A stretch of 64,000 nucleotides of DNA from Oceanihabitans sediminis (GTDB lineage Bacteria; Bacteroidota; Bacteroidia; Flavobacteriales; Flavobacteriaceae). Location: NCBI RefSeq assembly GCF_003337215.1, contig NZ_QPIG01000003.1, positions 310,001 through 374,000 on the forward strand. The letters run 5' to 3'. The notes under the pieces were generated by a model, which was given only the letters and a program-made list of their open reading frames with translations, was not told the DNA's origin and did no database searches. Shown here in pieces: positions 27,313 through 35,173 of the stretch. Each line of letters starts with the position of its first letter. The first letter of the stretch is position 1. Made by a program: the position numbers and the translations under genes.

Positions 27313-27992
27313 AACTTATTCTAACTTGTGAGCATGGCGGCAATAAAGTTCCGAAGAAATATCAATCGTATTTCAATAATCAAGAAGTAGTTTTAAATTC
27401 CCATCGTGGCTACGATATTGGCGCTTTAGATGTTTTTAATCATTTAAAACCTCTAGCTAATTTTTCAAAACATAGCGAAACTACTCGTTTATTAATAGAA
27501 CTAAACAGAAGTCTACATCACAAAAATTTATTTTCAGAATTTTCGAAATCTCTAATAGAAGAAGAAAAAGATGAATTAATTACTCAATATTATTTAGATT
27601 ATAGAGATGAAGTAGAAGCTGTTTTAAAAAAACACACAGAAGCAGCTATAAAAGTGACGCATCTTTCCATCCACACCTTCACCCCTATTTGGAATGAAAC
27701 AGAAAGAAACTGCGATATAGGTTTACTATTTGATTCAAGGATTAAATCAGAAAAAACTTTCTGTAAAAATCTAAAGAAAGAAATCCAGAAAATAGATAAA
27801 ACTCTAAACATTAGATTCAACTATCCTTATTTAGGTAAAGCAGACGGATTTACAACGTATTTAAGAAAACAGCTCCCTTCTAATTATTTGGGTATTGAAA
27901 TTGAAATAAACCAAAAATTTGCTTCAAACAACAAAATTGACCTTAATCTAAAAGCTACTTTATTTTCAGCTATTCAGTCACTTTGCAAATAA
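27309..27992 (+). CDS. N-formylglutamate amidohydrolase-like protein
   Basis: A 227-aa hydrolase of the N-formylglutamate amidohydrolase (HutG-like) family. The metal-site segments are visible: LTCEHGGNKVP near the start, HRGYDIGALD, LIELNRS and LSIHTFTP. ATG 27309 overlaps the previous TGA and is better than a TTG at 27279. In histidine degradation this family releases formate from N-formylglutamate, but no hut gene is near. Its place after two amidoligases suggests it removes an acyl group or trims an amide in the same product. The function is inferred from context only. Confidence 0.85.
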   Translation: MKLILTCEHGGNKVPKKYQSYFNNQEVVLNSHRGYDIGALDVFNHLKPLANFSKHSETTRLLIELNRSLHHKNLFSEFSKSLIEEEKDELITQYYLDYRDEVEAVLKKHTEAAIKVTHLSIHTFTPIWNETERNCDIGLLFDSRIKSEKTFCKNLKKEIQKIDKTLNIRFNYPYLGKADGFTTYLRKQLPSNYLGIEIEINQKFASNNKIDLNLKATLFSAIQSLCK

Positions 27993-28049
27993 TTCTCAAC
28001 GAAATTTACACTGTTAAAAATAATAAAATTCTTTTCTGTAAAATTTATT

Positions 28050-28067
28050 AATCGTAACATTGCTATT
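28050..28067. promoter_or_regulatory. Possible ArsR operator upstream of arsR
   Basis: AATCGTAACATTGCTATT is an imperfect dyad (6 of 8 arm positions agree) 16 nt before the arsR ATG, where autorepressing ArsR proteins usually bind. The match is weak. Confidence 0.3.
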
Positions 28068-28083
28068 AAACAATAAACTATTA

Positions 28084-28401
28084 ATGACAATAGCTAAAAC
28101 AGAAATGTATACTAGTAACCAAAAAGAAATAGCATTATTTGCTAAGGTTTTTGGACATCCTGCAAGAGTTACAATACTGCAACATCTTTTTGAAATTGAC
28201 GCATGTGTTTGTGGCGACTTGGTTAACGAAGTCGGACTTGCACAACCTACAATTTCACAACATTTAAAAGAACTAAAACACTTAGGACTCATTAAAGGCA
28301 AAGTAGAAGGAACTAGCGTATGTTATTGCATTGACAAAGAAAACTGGTCTAAAATGAAAGATGTAATGCTTCCATTTTTAAACCTAGACATTACTAAATA
28401 A
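28084..28401 (+). CDS. arsR: ArsR/SmtB-family metalloregulator
   Basis: A 105-aa winged-helix repressor. The DNA-binding helix is AQPTISQHLKELKHLGLI (53-70). Thiols at Cys41 and Cys43 in ACVCGDL form the alpha-3-type arsenite site seen in E. coli ArsR (ELCVCDL); Cys80 and Cys82 in VCYC are an additional pair. ATG 28084 is chosen over a TTG at 28060. It lies 45 bp before arsM on the same strand, so it most likely represses an arsR-arsM operon until arsenite binds. Confidence 0.87.
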   Translation: MTIAKTEMYTSNQKEIALFAKVFGHPARVTILQHLFEIDACVCGDLVNEVGLAQPTISQHLKELKHLGLIKGKVEGTSVCYCIDKENWSKMKDVMLPFLNLDITK

Positions 28402-28446
28402 AAAATTATAATTAATAGTGTAAAGCTATTACAAAACAACACACAA

Positions 28447-29334
28447 ATGAATAAAGAGCAAAAATTAAAGAACATCGTTAAAGAACGTTACGCGAAAATT
28501 GCAGAGCAAGGAAAAGCTGAAAACGCAGCTTCCTGTTGTGGTGCTACTACGCCATCAAATAAAGTATATAATATTATGATGGATGATTATTCTGAAACAT
28601 CAGGTTATGTAGCTGATGCAGATTTAGGTTTAGGCTGCGGACTCCCAACAGAGTTTGCACTTATTAAAAAAGGAGATACCGTAATAGACTTAGGCTCTGG
28701 AGCAGGTAATGACTGTTTTGTTGCAAGACATGAAGTTGGCCTAGAAGGAAAAGTTATAGGTATTGACTTCACTCCTATCATGATTGAAAAAGCCAGAACC
28801 AATGCAGAGAAACTAGGATTCAACAATGTTGAGTTTAGAGAAGGTGACATCGACAATATGCCTGTAAATAATGATACTGCAGATGTTATTGTAAGTAACT
28901 GTGTACTAAACTTAGTTCCAAACAAAGAGAAAGTAATTGCAGAAATTCACAGAGTATTAAAACCAGGAGGCCACTTTAGTATTTCAGATGTGGTGTTAGA
29001 AGGTCAATTACCAGAAGCACTTAAACAAGATGCCGAAATGTATGCAGGTTGTATTGCAGGAGCCATCCAGAAAAAGGATTATTTAAAATTAATTGAAGAC
29101 CAAGGTTTTCAAAATATCAAAATTCAAAAAGAAAAAGCTATTAGTATCCCTGAGGATATTTTAGAAAAATACCTTCCGGAAGAAGAGATGCATGCTTTCA
29201 ACAATAAAGGAGCAGGTATTTATAGTATTACTGTTTATGCAGAAAAAGCAGGAACACAACAAGAAAAACCAAAACTAAAATTTTCAGAATTACAAAACGG
29301 AAGCACTTGCACACCAAACAGTGGTTGCTGTTAA
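28447..29334 (+). CDS. arsM: Arsenite S-adenosylmethionine methyltransferase
   Basis: A 295-aa cytoplasmic enzyme that methylates As(III) with SAM, giving volatile or less retained methylarsenicals. The Rossmann motif is VIDLGSGAGNDC (79-90). Candidate arsenic-binding cysteines are Cys30/Cys31, Cys64 in LGLGCGLP, Cys152 in VSNCVLN and Cys202 in MYAGCIAG. The 50-residue spacing of the last two matches characterised ArsM. The C-terminus ends in a Cys-rich tail, TCTPNSGCC, that could bind metalloids. No arsenite efflux pump or arsenate reductase is in the window. A strong hairpin terminator follows. Confidence 0.93.
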   Translation: MNKEQKLKNIVKERYAKIAEQGKAENAASCCGATTPSNKVYNIMMDDYSETSGYVADADLGLGCGLPTEFALIKKGDTVIDLGSGAGNDCFVARHEVGLEGKVIGIDFTPIMIEKARTNAEKLGFNNVEFREGDIDNMPVNNDTADVIVSNCVLNLVPNKEKVIAEIHRVLKPGGHFSISDVVLEGQLPEALKQDAEMYAGCIAGAIQKKDYLKLIEDQGFQNIKIQKEKAISIPEDILEKYLPEEEMHAFNNKGAGIYSITVYAEKAGTQQEKPKLKFSELQNGSTCTPNSGCC

Positions 29335-29365
29335 AATGTAGATTGGAAATCAACAAATACAAGAA

Positions 29366-29407
29366 ATGGAACTGACTATAATAAGTATATAGTTAGTTCC
29401 ATTTTTA
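29366..29407 (+). terminator. Terminator of the arsR-arsM operon
   Basis: A 15-bp stem (one G-T pair), arms 29366-29380 and 29388-29402, is followed by a T tract. Confidence 0.88.
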
Positions 29408-29436
29408 TTTTAGTAGTATTTGATCTTTCCAAAACC

Positions 29437-30018
29437 CTATAAAAGTAATCGAATATTAGCGTAGCTATTTTCCAAAGCCTTTTTACTTTCCTCTTGGTTA
29501 AGCCACGAAACTTTAGTAATTCCTTCGTTTTCTTGCGGGTATAGTTTTCCGGTAAAGCTTGTTTTCATTTCAAACCAATAAGTGATTTTGATTTTATGCT
29601 TTCCATTTCGCTTAAAAATGTGATAGGTAGTTTCAATAGGTTTAACAATTTTTAAACCAGCAACGCCAGTTTCCTCAGCCACCTCTCGAAGCGCAGTTTC
29701 TTCAATAGTCTCATAGCTTTCTGCTTTTCCTTTCGGAAGATCCCACTTATCATTTCTATAAATAAAAAGAATTTCGCCTGCATCGTTATACACCTTTCCT
29801 CCTCCTGCTACCACATTTGGTAAGAGTTTTAGAAACTTCTTTAAAAGCTTGTTCGGATTTTTGTGTATTAGCCTTACCGCTTTAAGAGAAGTAGTATTAA
29901 GCTCTTTAATTACTTTACCAATTTGCACGGTCTCTAACAGGTAGTTTTTAAAACCAGACTCCTTTTCTACAATCGTGGTAAGTATAATTGGTTTGTCGTT
30001 TACAAAAACGCTATACAT
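29437..30018 (-). CDS. NUDIX hydrolase
   Basis: A 193-aa protein with a full Nudix box at 97-119 (GKAESYETIEETALREVAEE begins it; fits GX5EX7REUXEEXGU). The enzyme therefore hydrolyses a nucleoside diphosphate linked to another group. Residues 1-65 form an extra N-terminal region. ATG 30018 is used; the longer reading to 30129 would run into pyrE on the other strand and adds a hydrophobic stretch unlike the family. It is divergent from pyrE and convergent with arsM. The substrate is unknown. Confidence 0.85.
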   Translation of the reverse strand: MYSVFVNDKPIILTTIVEKESGFKNYLLETVQIGKVIKELNTTSLKAVRLIHKNPNKLLKKFLKLLPNVVAGGGKVYNDAGEILFIYRNDKWDLPKGKAESYETIEETALREVAEETGVAGLKIVKPIETTYHIFKRNGKHKIKITYWFEMKTSFTGKLYPQENEGITKVSWLNQEESKKALENSYANIRLLL

Positions 30019-30096
30019 TAAATTTGTTTTGATTAAGAATTGTAAAAATATCATTTTTTTGCTCAAAACAAATAGCATTAAATTTAAATTTATATG

Positions 30097-30104
30097 TAAT
30101 TTTG
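30097..30104 (+). promoter_or_regulatory. -7 element of pyrE, leaderless arrangement
   Basis: TAATTTTG ends 5 nt before the ATG at 30110. A -33 box is not obvious at standard spacing. Confidence 0.42.
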
Positions 30105-30109
30105 CGCTT

Positions 30110-30754
30110 ATGATTTTGAATAAAGACACCGCTAAAAAAACAGCTGAAGTTTTATTGCAAATAAACGCTATAAAACTTAGCCCGAAAGAGCCATTTACTT
30201 GGGCTTCAGGATGGAGATCACCTATTTATTGTGATAACAGAATTGTTCTGTCTTATCCTCCTATTCGTAATTATATTCGTGAAACAATGGCCAAATTCAT
30301 TGAAGCTGAATATGGTAGACCAGATGTAATTGCTGGGGTTGCTACAGGAGCTATAGGAATTGGAATGTTGGTTGCCGAATATCTTGGTTTACCTTTTGTT
30401 TATGTAAGACCAGAAGCAAAAGCACACGGAAGACAAAACCAAATTGAAGGTTTTATTGAATCAGGACAAAACGTAGTAGTTGTTGAAGATTTAATTAGTA
30501 CTGGTAAAAGTAGCTTAAACGCTGTAAAAGCGCTTAAAAAAGCAAAAGTAAACGTAAAGGGAATGGTTGCCATATTCACTTATGGATTTCCTATTGCCGA
30601 TCAAAACTTCAAAGAAGAAAATATTACTTTAAACACATTAAGTAACTATCAAAATCTTTTAGAACAAGCATTAGACACAAGGTACATTACAGAAGAGGAG
30701 TTAAAAACTTTATCAGAATGGAATGCCAATCCTAGTGAATGGAACGCTAATTGA
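30110..30754 (+). CDS. pyrE: Orotate phosphoribosyltransferase
   Basis: PyrE joins orotate to PRPP, giving OMP in pyrimidine synthesis. From ATG 30110 it has 214 residues, a normal length; the upstream reading to 29975 overlaps a promoter and the nudix gene start. The PRPP-binding motif VVVVEDLISTGKS lies at 122-134 and catalytic-loop residues RPEAKAHGRQN at 100-110. The C-terminus ends in an exact repeat, SEWNAN-P-SEWNAN (202-214), encoded by synonymous but not identical codons. pyrD is about 22 kb away. Confidence 0.94.
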   Translation: MILNKDTAKKTAEVLLQINAIKLSPKEPFTWASGWRSPIYCDNRIVLSYPPIRNYIRETMAKFIEAEYGRPDVIAGVATGAIGIGMLVAEYLGLPFVYVRPEAKAHGRQNQIEGFIESGQNVVVVEDLISTGKSSLNAVKALKKAKVNVKGMVAIFTYGFPIADQNFKEENITLNTLSNYQNLLEQALDTRYITEEELKTLSEWNANPSEWNAN

Positions 30755-30769
30755 TACACAATACACAAT

Positions 30770-30791
30770 GTTTAGAAAAATACTTCTAAAC
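30770..30791 (+). other. Hairpin between pyrE and the SRPBCC gene
   Basis: GTTTAGAA and TTCTAAAC form an 8-bp stem with a 6-nt loop, 16 nt after the pyrE stop, without a T run. It may be an RNA stem-loop that stabilises the mRNA end or lowers downstream expression. Confidence 0.4.
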
Positions 30792-30819
30792 ACTTAATAA
30801 AAAATAATTCTAGAATATT

Positions 30820-31218
30820 ATGAAATTAGAATCACCTAAAGTAACCATTAATAAATCACCACAAGAAACTTTTGATTTTTTAAGTGATGTGAAAAACTTT
30901 GAAAGCTTAATGCCTGATAACATTAGTAAATTCGAAGTTTTAGATAATGACAAATTCCTTTTTGCTTTAAAAGGAATGCCTGAAATTGTACTAAAAAAGA
31001 AAGAATTAGAAGCTCCTAATAAAATTGTTTTAGGTGCTGCTGGAGGAAAAATTGACTTTTCGTTAACTGCCAATATTGTAGAATTAACTGAAACTTCAAG
31101 TGAAGTACAACTAACTTTCGAAGGAGAGTTTAATGCAATGATGGCTATGATGATTAAGAATCCTATCAATAAATTTATTGAAACTTTAGCTTCAAAAATG
31201 CCTGAAGCTGTAGCTTAA
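30820..31218 (+). CDS. SRPBCC (START-like) family protein
   Basis: A 132-aa single-domain protein with the helix-grip fold pattern: MKLESPKVTINKSPQETFDFL with a strand-helix opening, FESLMPDNISKFEVLDND, and a long C-terminal helix (MMIKNPINKFIETLASKM). The family binds hydrophobic ligands such as lipids or polyketides; the ligand here is unknown. It sits 65 bp downstream of pyrE on the same strand and convergent with birA. A cytoplasmic location is likely because there is no signal peptide. Confidence 0.75.
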   Translation: MKLESPKVTINKSPQETFDFLSDVKNFESLMPDNISKFEVLDNDKFLFALKGMPEIVLKKKELEAPNKIVLGAAGGKIDFSLTANIVELTETSSEVQLTFEGEFNAMMAMMIKNPINKFIETLASKMPEAVA

Positions 31219-31249
31219 TTTGTTTTTTTTTCTGAAGATATAAAATAGA

Positions 31250-31981
31250 TTAATACAATAAAGAAATTTCTTTAAATCCGTATTCTTTTATAATGGCATC
31301 CTCTAAAAGTACTTGAAGATTTCCAGTTTCTGAAACAGACTGAATAATTCCAGTAAACATATTACCTTCTGCGTCTTTAAACGTAGAAGGTTTCTTTTTT
31401 CTAAACATATAGGTTTCGTAGGTTTTTTTTAAATCTTCAGGTTTTCCTTCCTCTAAAACAGAAAAATAGTGTTTTAGGTTTTCTATAAAACTTAAAAGCA
31501 GTTCTTCTAAATCAAATACTTTTCCCGAAACAAGTTTTAAAGAAGAAGCTTGAGGCAGATTTTTAAAATCTGTTTGGTTTACATTCAGTCCAATACCAAT
31601 AATTGAATCTTTAAACTTGTTCTGTTTGATACTATTTTCAATTAAAACACCACAAACCTTTTTATTGTCTGACAAAATGTCGTTTGGCCACTTTATATAT
31701 AAATTAGGTATTTGATATTGCTTTAAAGTTTTTATTAAAGATAGAGAAACAGCTATACTAATATAAAAATGCTGATGAAAAGAAAGGAAAGAAATATCTT
31801 TCAAGACACTAAACATAAGGTTTTCACCCGAATTAGCTGTCCACGTAGTTCCCATCTGTCCTCTACCATTTGTTTGATAGTCGGTTTGCACAACAGTGTA
31901 GTCTGCAACAGCCTCTTCACTACTTAATTCTTTTAAAAAAGTATTTGTAGAGTTGATGGCATTAAGTTTGATTATACGCAT
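31250..31981 (-). CDS. birA: Biotin--[acetyl-CoA-carboxylase] ligase
   Basis: A 243-aa biotin protein ligase that activates biotin with ATP and attaches it to carboxyl-carrier proteins. GRGQMGTTW (39-47) is the biotinyl-AMP binding loop and KWPNDIL (97-103) holds the catalytic Lys97; GVLIENS and IGIGLNVN follow. There is no N-terminal helix-turn-helix, so unlike E. coli BirA it cannot be a repressor (group I ligase). It is divergent from rsfS, with a shared 86-bp promoter region. Confidence 0.94.
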   Translation of the reverse strand: MRIIKLNAINSTNTFLKELSSEEAVADYTVVQTDYQTNGRGQMGTTWTANSGENLMFSVLKDISFLSFHQHFYISIAVSLSLIKTLKQYQIPNLYIKWPNDILSDNKKVCGVLIENSIKQNKFKDSIIGIGLNVNQTDFKNLPQASSLKLVSGKVFDLEELLLSFIENLKHYFSVLEEGKPEDLKKTYETYMFRKKKPSTFKDAEGNMFTGIIQSVSETGNLQVLLEDAIIKEYGFKEISLLY

Positions 31982-32067
31982 TATATTAGTGCTTTGAAAT
32001 CTTAAGGATTTTTAACAGTATAAAGAACTAAAAAAATAATAACTTTGCACAAATTTAATTCATATTA

Positions 32068-32439
32068 ATGACAAATAAACAAACGAATTCAGACCAACTA
32101 ATCACAACTATTTTAGCTGGAATTGAAGATGTAAAAGGAAAAGATATAAATATTCTTGATTTACGAGAAATTGACAATACAGTTTGTGACTATTTTATAG
32201 TTTGTGAAGGAACTTCCAACACGCAAGTAAATGCAATTGCTAATTCTATTCAGAAAAAAGTTAGTAAAGAATTAAAAGATAAACCTTGGCATATTGAAGG
32301 ACTAGAAAACTCTGAATGGGTTTTAATGGACTATGTAAACGTAGTGGTTCATGTGTTCCAAAAGCATATCAGAGAATATTATGATATTGAAAGTCTTTGG
32401 GGAGACGCAAAATCTACAGTAATTGAAACAAACTATTAG
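32068..32439 (+). CDS. rsfS: Ribosomal silencing factor RsfS
   Basis: A 123-aa protein of the RsfS/YbeB/Iojap family, which binds uL14 on the 50S subunit and blocks subunit joining when nutrients are scarce. Diagnostic segments: DIVNIL-type strand as INILDLREI, CDYFIVCEGTSNTQV, and PWHIEGLENSEWVLMDYVN near the end. A TAACTTTG element at 32040-32047 is its likely -7 box. ftsH starts 9 bp after its stop, so the two are co-transcribed. Confidence 0.94.
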   Translation: MTNKQTNSDQLITTILAGIEDVKGKDINILDLREIDNTVCDYFIVCEGTSNTQVNAIANSIQKKVSKELKDKPWHIEGLENSEWVLMDYVNVVVHVFQKHIREYYDIESLWGDAKSTVIETNY

Positions 32440-32448
32440 AATAATTTA

Positions 32449-34395
32449 ATGGCAAACGATAAAAATACAAAAAACAAAAAGCCTAAATTCAATTATTATT
32501 GGGTTTACGGAGCAATCATTGCAATTTTTATTGCGATGAATTTTTTAGGTGGCGGTGGTTTACAAGACACCAAAACTATTACACCTTCAGAATTTTTCAC
32601 TTATGCTGAAAACGATGAAGTAGCAAAAGTAGTTATTATAAATAGACATGAAGCGAATGTTTATTTAACTAGTGAAGCTCAAGAAACCGAACAACACAAA
32701 AAATCTAAGCCTTCTAGCATTTTACCAAGTACTACACCATTACCTAATTACACATTTGAAATTGGTGATTTACAGAACTTTGAAAATGATTTAAAAGCAA
32801 TTGGTAAATACGACATCCTAAGTAATAAGACAGAAACAAATGCTTGGGGAGACCTACTTATTGGCTTAGTACCATTTATATTATTAATTGGAGTTTGGAT
32901 TTTTATCATGAGACGTATGTCTGGTGGTGCTGGCGGTGGCGCTGGTGGACAAATCTTCAATATAGGAAAATCTAAAGCAAAACTTTTTGACCAAAACACA
33001 GAAGTTAAAACTTCTTTTAAAGATGTTGCAGGTTTAGAAGGTGCTAAAGAAGAAGTTCAAGAAATTGTAGACTTCTTAAAAAACCCTGAAAAATATACTT
33101 CCCTTGGTGGTAAAATACCCAAGGGAGCATTATTAGTAGGGCCTCCAGGAACAGGTAAGACTTTATTAGCAAAAGCTGTTGCTGGTGAAGCTAAAGTACC
33201 TTTCTTTTCTTTATCTGGTTCCGATTTCGTTGAGATGTTTGTTGGTGTTGGTGCTTCTCGTGTAAGAGACTTATTCAAACAAGCAAAAGAAAAATCTCCT
33301 GCTATTATATTTATTGATGAGATTGATGCCATTGGTCGTGCAAGAGGTAAAAATGCAATGTCTGGAAGTAATGACGAGCGTGAAAACACCTTAAACCAAC
33401 TATTAACAGAAATGGATGGTTTTGGTACAAACACCAATGTAATCGTACTAGCTGCAACAAACAGAGCAGATATTTTAGATAAAGCTTTAATGCGTGCTGG
33501 ACGTTTTGACAGACAGATTTTTGTAGATCTTCCGGATATTCGTGAGCGCAAAGAAATTTTCGAAGTACACTTAAGACCTCTAAAGAAAGCAGAAGGATTA
33601 GATTTAGATTTCTTATCCAAACAAACCCCTGGTTTCTCTGGAGCAGATATAGCAAACGTATGTAACGAAGCTGCTTTAATTGCTGCAAGACAAGGTAAAA
33701 AAGCGGTAGACAAACAAGATTTCTTAGATGCTGTAGACAGAATTGTAGGCGGACTAGAAAAGAAAAACAAAATCATAACACCTTCTGAAAAAAGAGCTGT
33801 TGCTTTCCACGAAGCTGGTCACGCAACCGTAAGTTGGATGTTAGAACATGCAGCTCCTTTAGTTAAAGTTACTATAGTACCAAGAGGAAGATCTCTAGGT
33901 GCAGCATGGTACTTGCCAGAAGAGCGCTTAATTGTAAGACCAGAGCAAATGCTAGACGAAATGTGTGCAGCACTTGGTGGTCGTGCAGCAGAAAAAGTAA
34001 TTTTCAATCAAATTTCAACTGGAGCTTTAAGTGATTTAGAAAAAGTTACAAAACAAGCTAGAGCTATGGTAACCGTTTACGGTTTAAGCGATAAAGTTGG
34101 AAACTTAACATATTATGATTCTTCAGGACAAGGCGAATACGGTTTCACAAAACCTTATAGTGAGAAAACTGCAGAGTTAATAGATAAGGAAATCTCTAAT
34201 ATTATTGAAACACAATACCAAAGAGCCATCAAACTTCTAGAAGAAAACAAAGATAAGCTTACAGAGCTTGCCGAAGTTTTACTTGAAAAAGAAGTAATTT
34301 TCAAAGATAATTTAGAAAAAATATTTGGTAAACGTGCTTTTGAAGTTGAAGCACAACCTACAGTAATTAAGGAAACCTTTTCAGAAGAAGAGTAA
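32449..34395 (+). CDS. ftsH: ATP-dependent zinc metalloprotease FtsH
   Basis: A membrane-anchored AAA+ protease that degrades misfolded membrane proteins and short-lived cytosolic proteins. It has 648 residues: first transmembrane helix at about 18-34, a periplasmic segment, a second helix near 138-154, and a Gly-rich linker. The AAA module has Walker A GPPGTGKT at 231-238, then Walker B IIFIDEIDAIG and an arginine-finger region RAGRFDRQ. The zinc site HEAGH is at 454-458. It lies in an operon with rsfS and ends in a strong terminator at 34425-34462. Confidence 0.98.
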   Translation: MANDKNTKNKKPKFNYYWVYGAIIAIFIAMNFLGGGGLQDTKTITPSEFFTYAENDEVAKVVIINRHEANVYLTSEAQETEQHKKSKPSSILPSTTPLPNYTFEIGDLQNFENDLKAIGKYDILSNKTETNAWGDLLIGLVPFILLIGVWIFIMRRMSGGAGGGAGGQIFNIGKSKAKLFDQNTEVKTSFKDVAGLEGAKEEVQEIVDFLKNPEKYTSLGGKIPKGALLVGPPGTGKTLLAKAVAGEAKVPFFSLSGSDFVEMFVGVGASRVRDLFKQAKEKSPAIIFIDEIDAIGRARGKNAMSGSNDERENTLNQLLTEMDGFGTNTNVIVLAATNRADILDKALMRAGRFDRQIFVDLPDIRERKEIFEVHLRPLKKAEGLDLDFLSKQTPGFSGADIANVCNEAALIAARQGKKAVDKQDFLDAVDRIVGGLEKKNKIITPSEKRAVAFHEAGHATVSWMLEHAAPLVKVTIVPRGRSLGAAWYLPEERLIVRPEQMLDEMCAALGGRAAEKVIFNQISTGALSDLEKVTKQARAMVTVYGLSDKVGNLTYYDSSGQGEYGFTKPYSEKTAELIDKEISNIIETQYQRAIKLLEENKDKLTELAEVLLEKEVIFKDNLEKIFGKRAFEVEAQPTVIKETFSEEE

Positions 34396-34424
34396 ACTAC
34401 CTTTATTATTGTTAACATTTGTTT

Positions 34425-34464
34425 AAAATCTTAAATTAACCTAGCGGTTAGTTTAAGATTTTTT
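34425..34464 (+). terminator. Terminator of rsfS-ftsH
   Basis: A 17-bp stem with one G-T pair (34425-34441 with 34446-34462), loop TAGC, followed by T. The last T belongs to the next -7 element. Confidence 0.85.
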
Positions 34465-34471
34465 ATCTTTG
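34464..34471 (+). promoter_or_regulatory. -7 element for the LUD-protein gene and downstream lipid genes
   Basis: TATCTTTG matches TAnnTTTG. It overlaps the T tail of the ftsH terminator and lies 42 nt before the ATG at 34514. Confidence 0.45.
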
Positions 34472-34513
34472 ATTAATACGCTATGCAAAAAATGTGTAAT
34501 GCAAAAATCTTAA

Positions 34514-35122
34514 ATGAGTCTATTTAGAAAAATTTTTGGTTCCAAATCTGATCATTCTAAAAAAGAATTACAGCCTGAAACTCGCAGTAAATACATGCCA
34601 GAGGAGAAACTCCCTGTAGATGAAAGATTTACTATTAACTTTAAAAATAACGGTGGAAAGTTCTTATACTGCGAAAACCTAAATGAAGTTTTCAATTGCA
34701 TGCATGATATCATTATTGAAAACAAATGGCAAGATGCACAAGCACTTATTCTAGATAATAATTTGAAAGATAGGTTTTCAAGTTTAGAATTAAATCCTAC
34801 AAGAAGTTTTTCTGAAGCAGAATACATGCTTACCACTTGTGAAAATCTTGTTGCAGACGATGGTTCTATTTTAATAAGTTCAAATCAAATTGCGGAAATA
34901 AAACTAAAAGAATATCCTAGTAACTTTATTGTTTTCGCTACTACAAGCCAACTTATTTCTAATATTGGAGAAGGTTTAAAAGGAATTAAGAAAAAGAATA
35001 AAAACAAAATACCTTCTAACATCACTACCATAAAGAATTTTAAAGCTTCCGATGAAAATGACTTCTTATCCTACGGAAGTAGTTCAAAAAACTTATATTT
35101 GTTGCTTTTAGAAGATCTGTAA
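34514..35122 (+). CDS. LUD-domain (LutC/YkgG-like) protein
   Basis: A 202-aa protein resembling the LUD domain of LutB/LutC lactate-utilisation proteins: EAEYMLTTCENLVADDGSIL and SNQIAEIKL, then FIVFATTSQLI. No iron-sulfur cysteines are present and no lutA or lutB gene is near, so a role in lactate oxidation is doubtful. Its position 51 bp ahead of cdsA, after its own promoter, may mean co-expression with phospholipid genes. Function is not known. Confidence 0.72.
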   Translation: MSLFRKIFGSKSDHSKKELQPETRSKYMPEEKLPVDERFTINFKNNGGKFLYCENLNEVFNCMHDIIIENKWQDAQALILDNNLKDRFSSLELNPTRSFSEAEYMLTTCENLVADDGSILISSNQIAEIKLKEYPSNFIVFATTSQLISNIGEGLKGIKKKNKNKIPSNITTIKNFKASDENDFLSYGSSSKNLYLLLLEDL

Positions 35123-35173
35123 AAATATTGTTATATTTTAACTTCTATTAAAGACTAACTATAAGACGATTTA

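Noticed and set aside
27309-27992. hutG of histidine degradation
   Set aside because: No hut gene is present and the gene overlaps an amidoligase; only the family name is kept.
30019-30129. Longer N-terminus of the NUDIX gene, and likewise of pyrE (29975-30109)
   Set aside because: The two extensions would overlap on opposite strands and run across a TAnnTTTG promoter; the extra residues do not look like either family.
32748-34007. Several long reverse-strand ORFs inside ftsH (up to 239 codons)
   Set aside because: They are Ser/Pro-rich shadow translations of the AAA+ and protease coding sequence; the forward frame has every FtsH motif.
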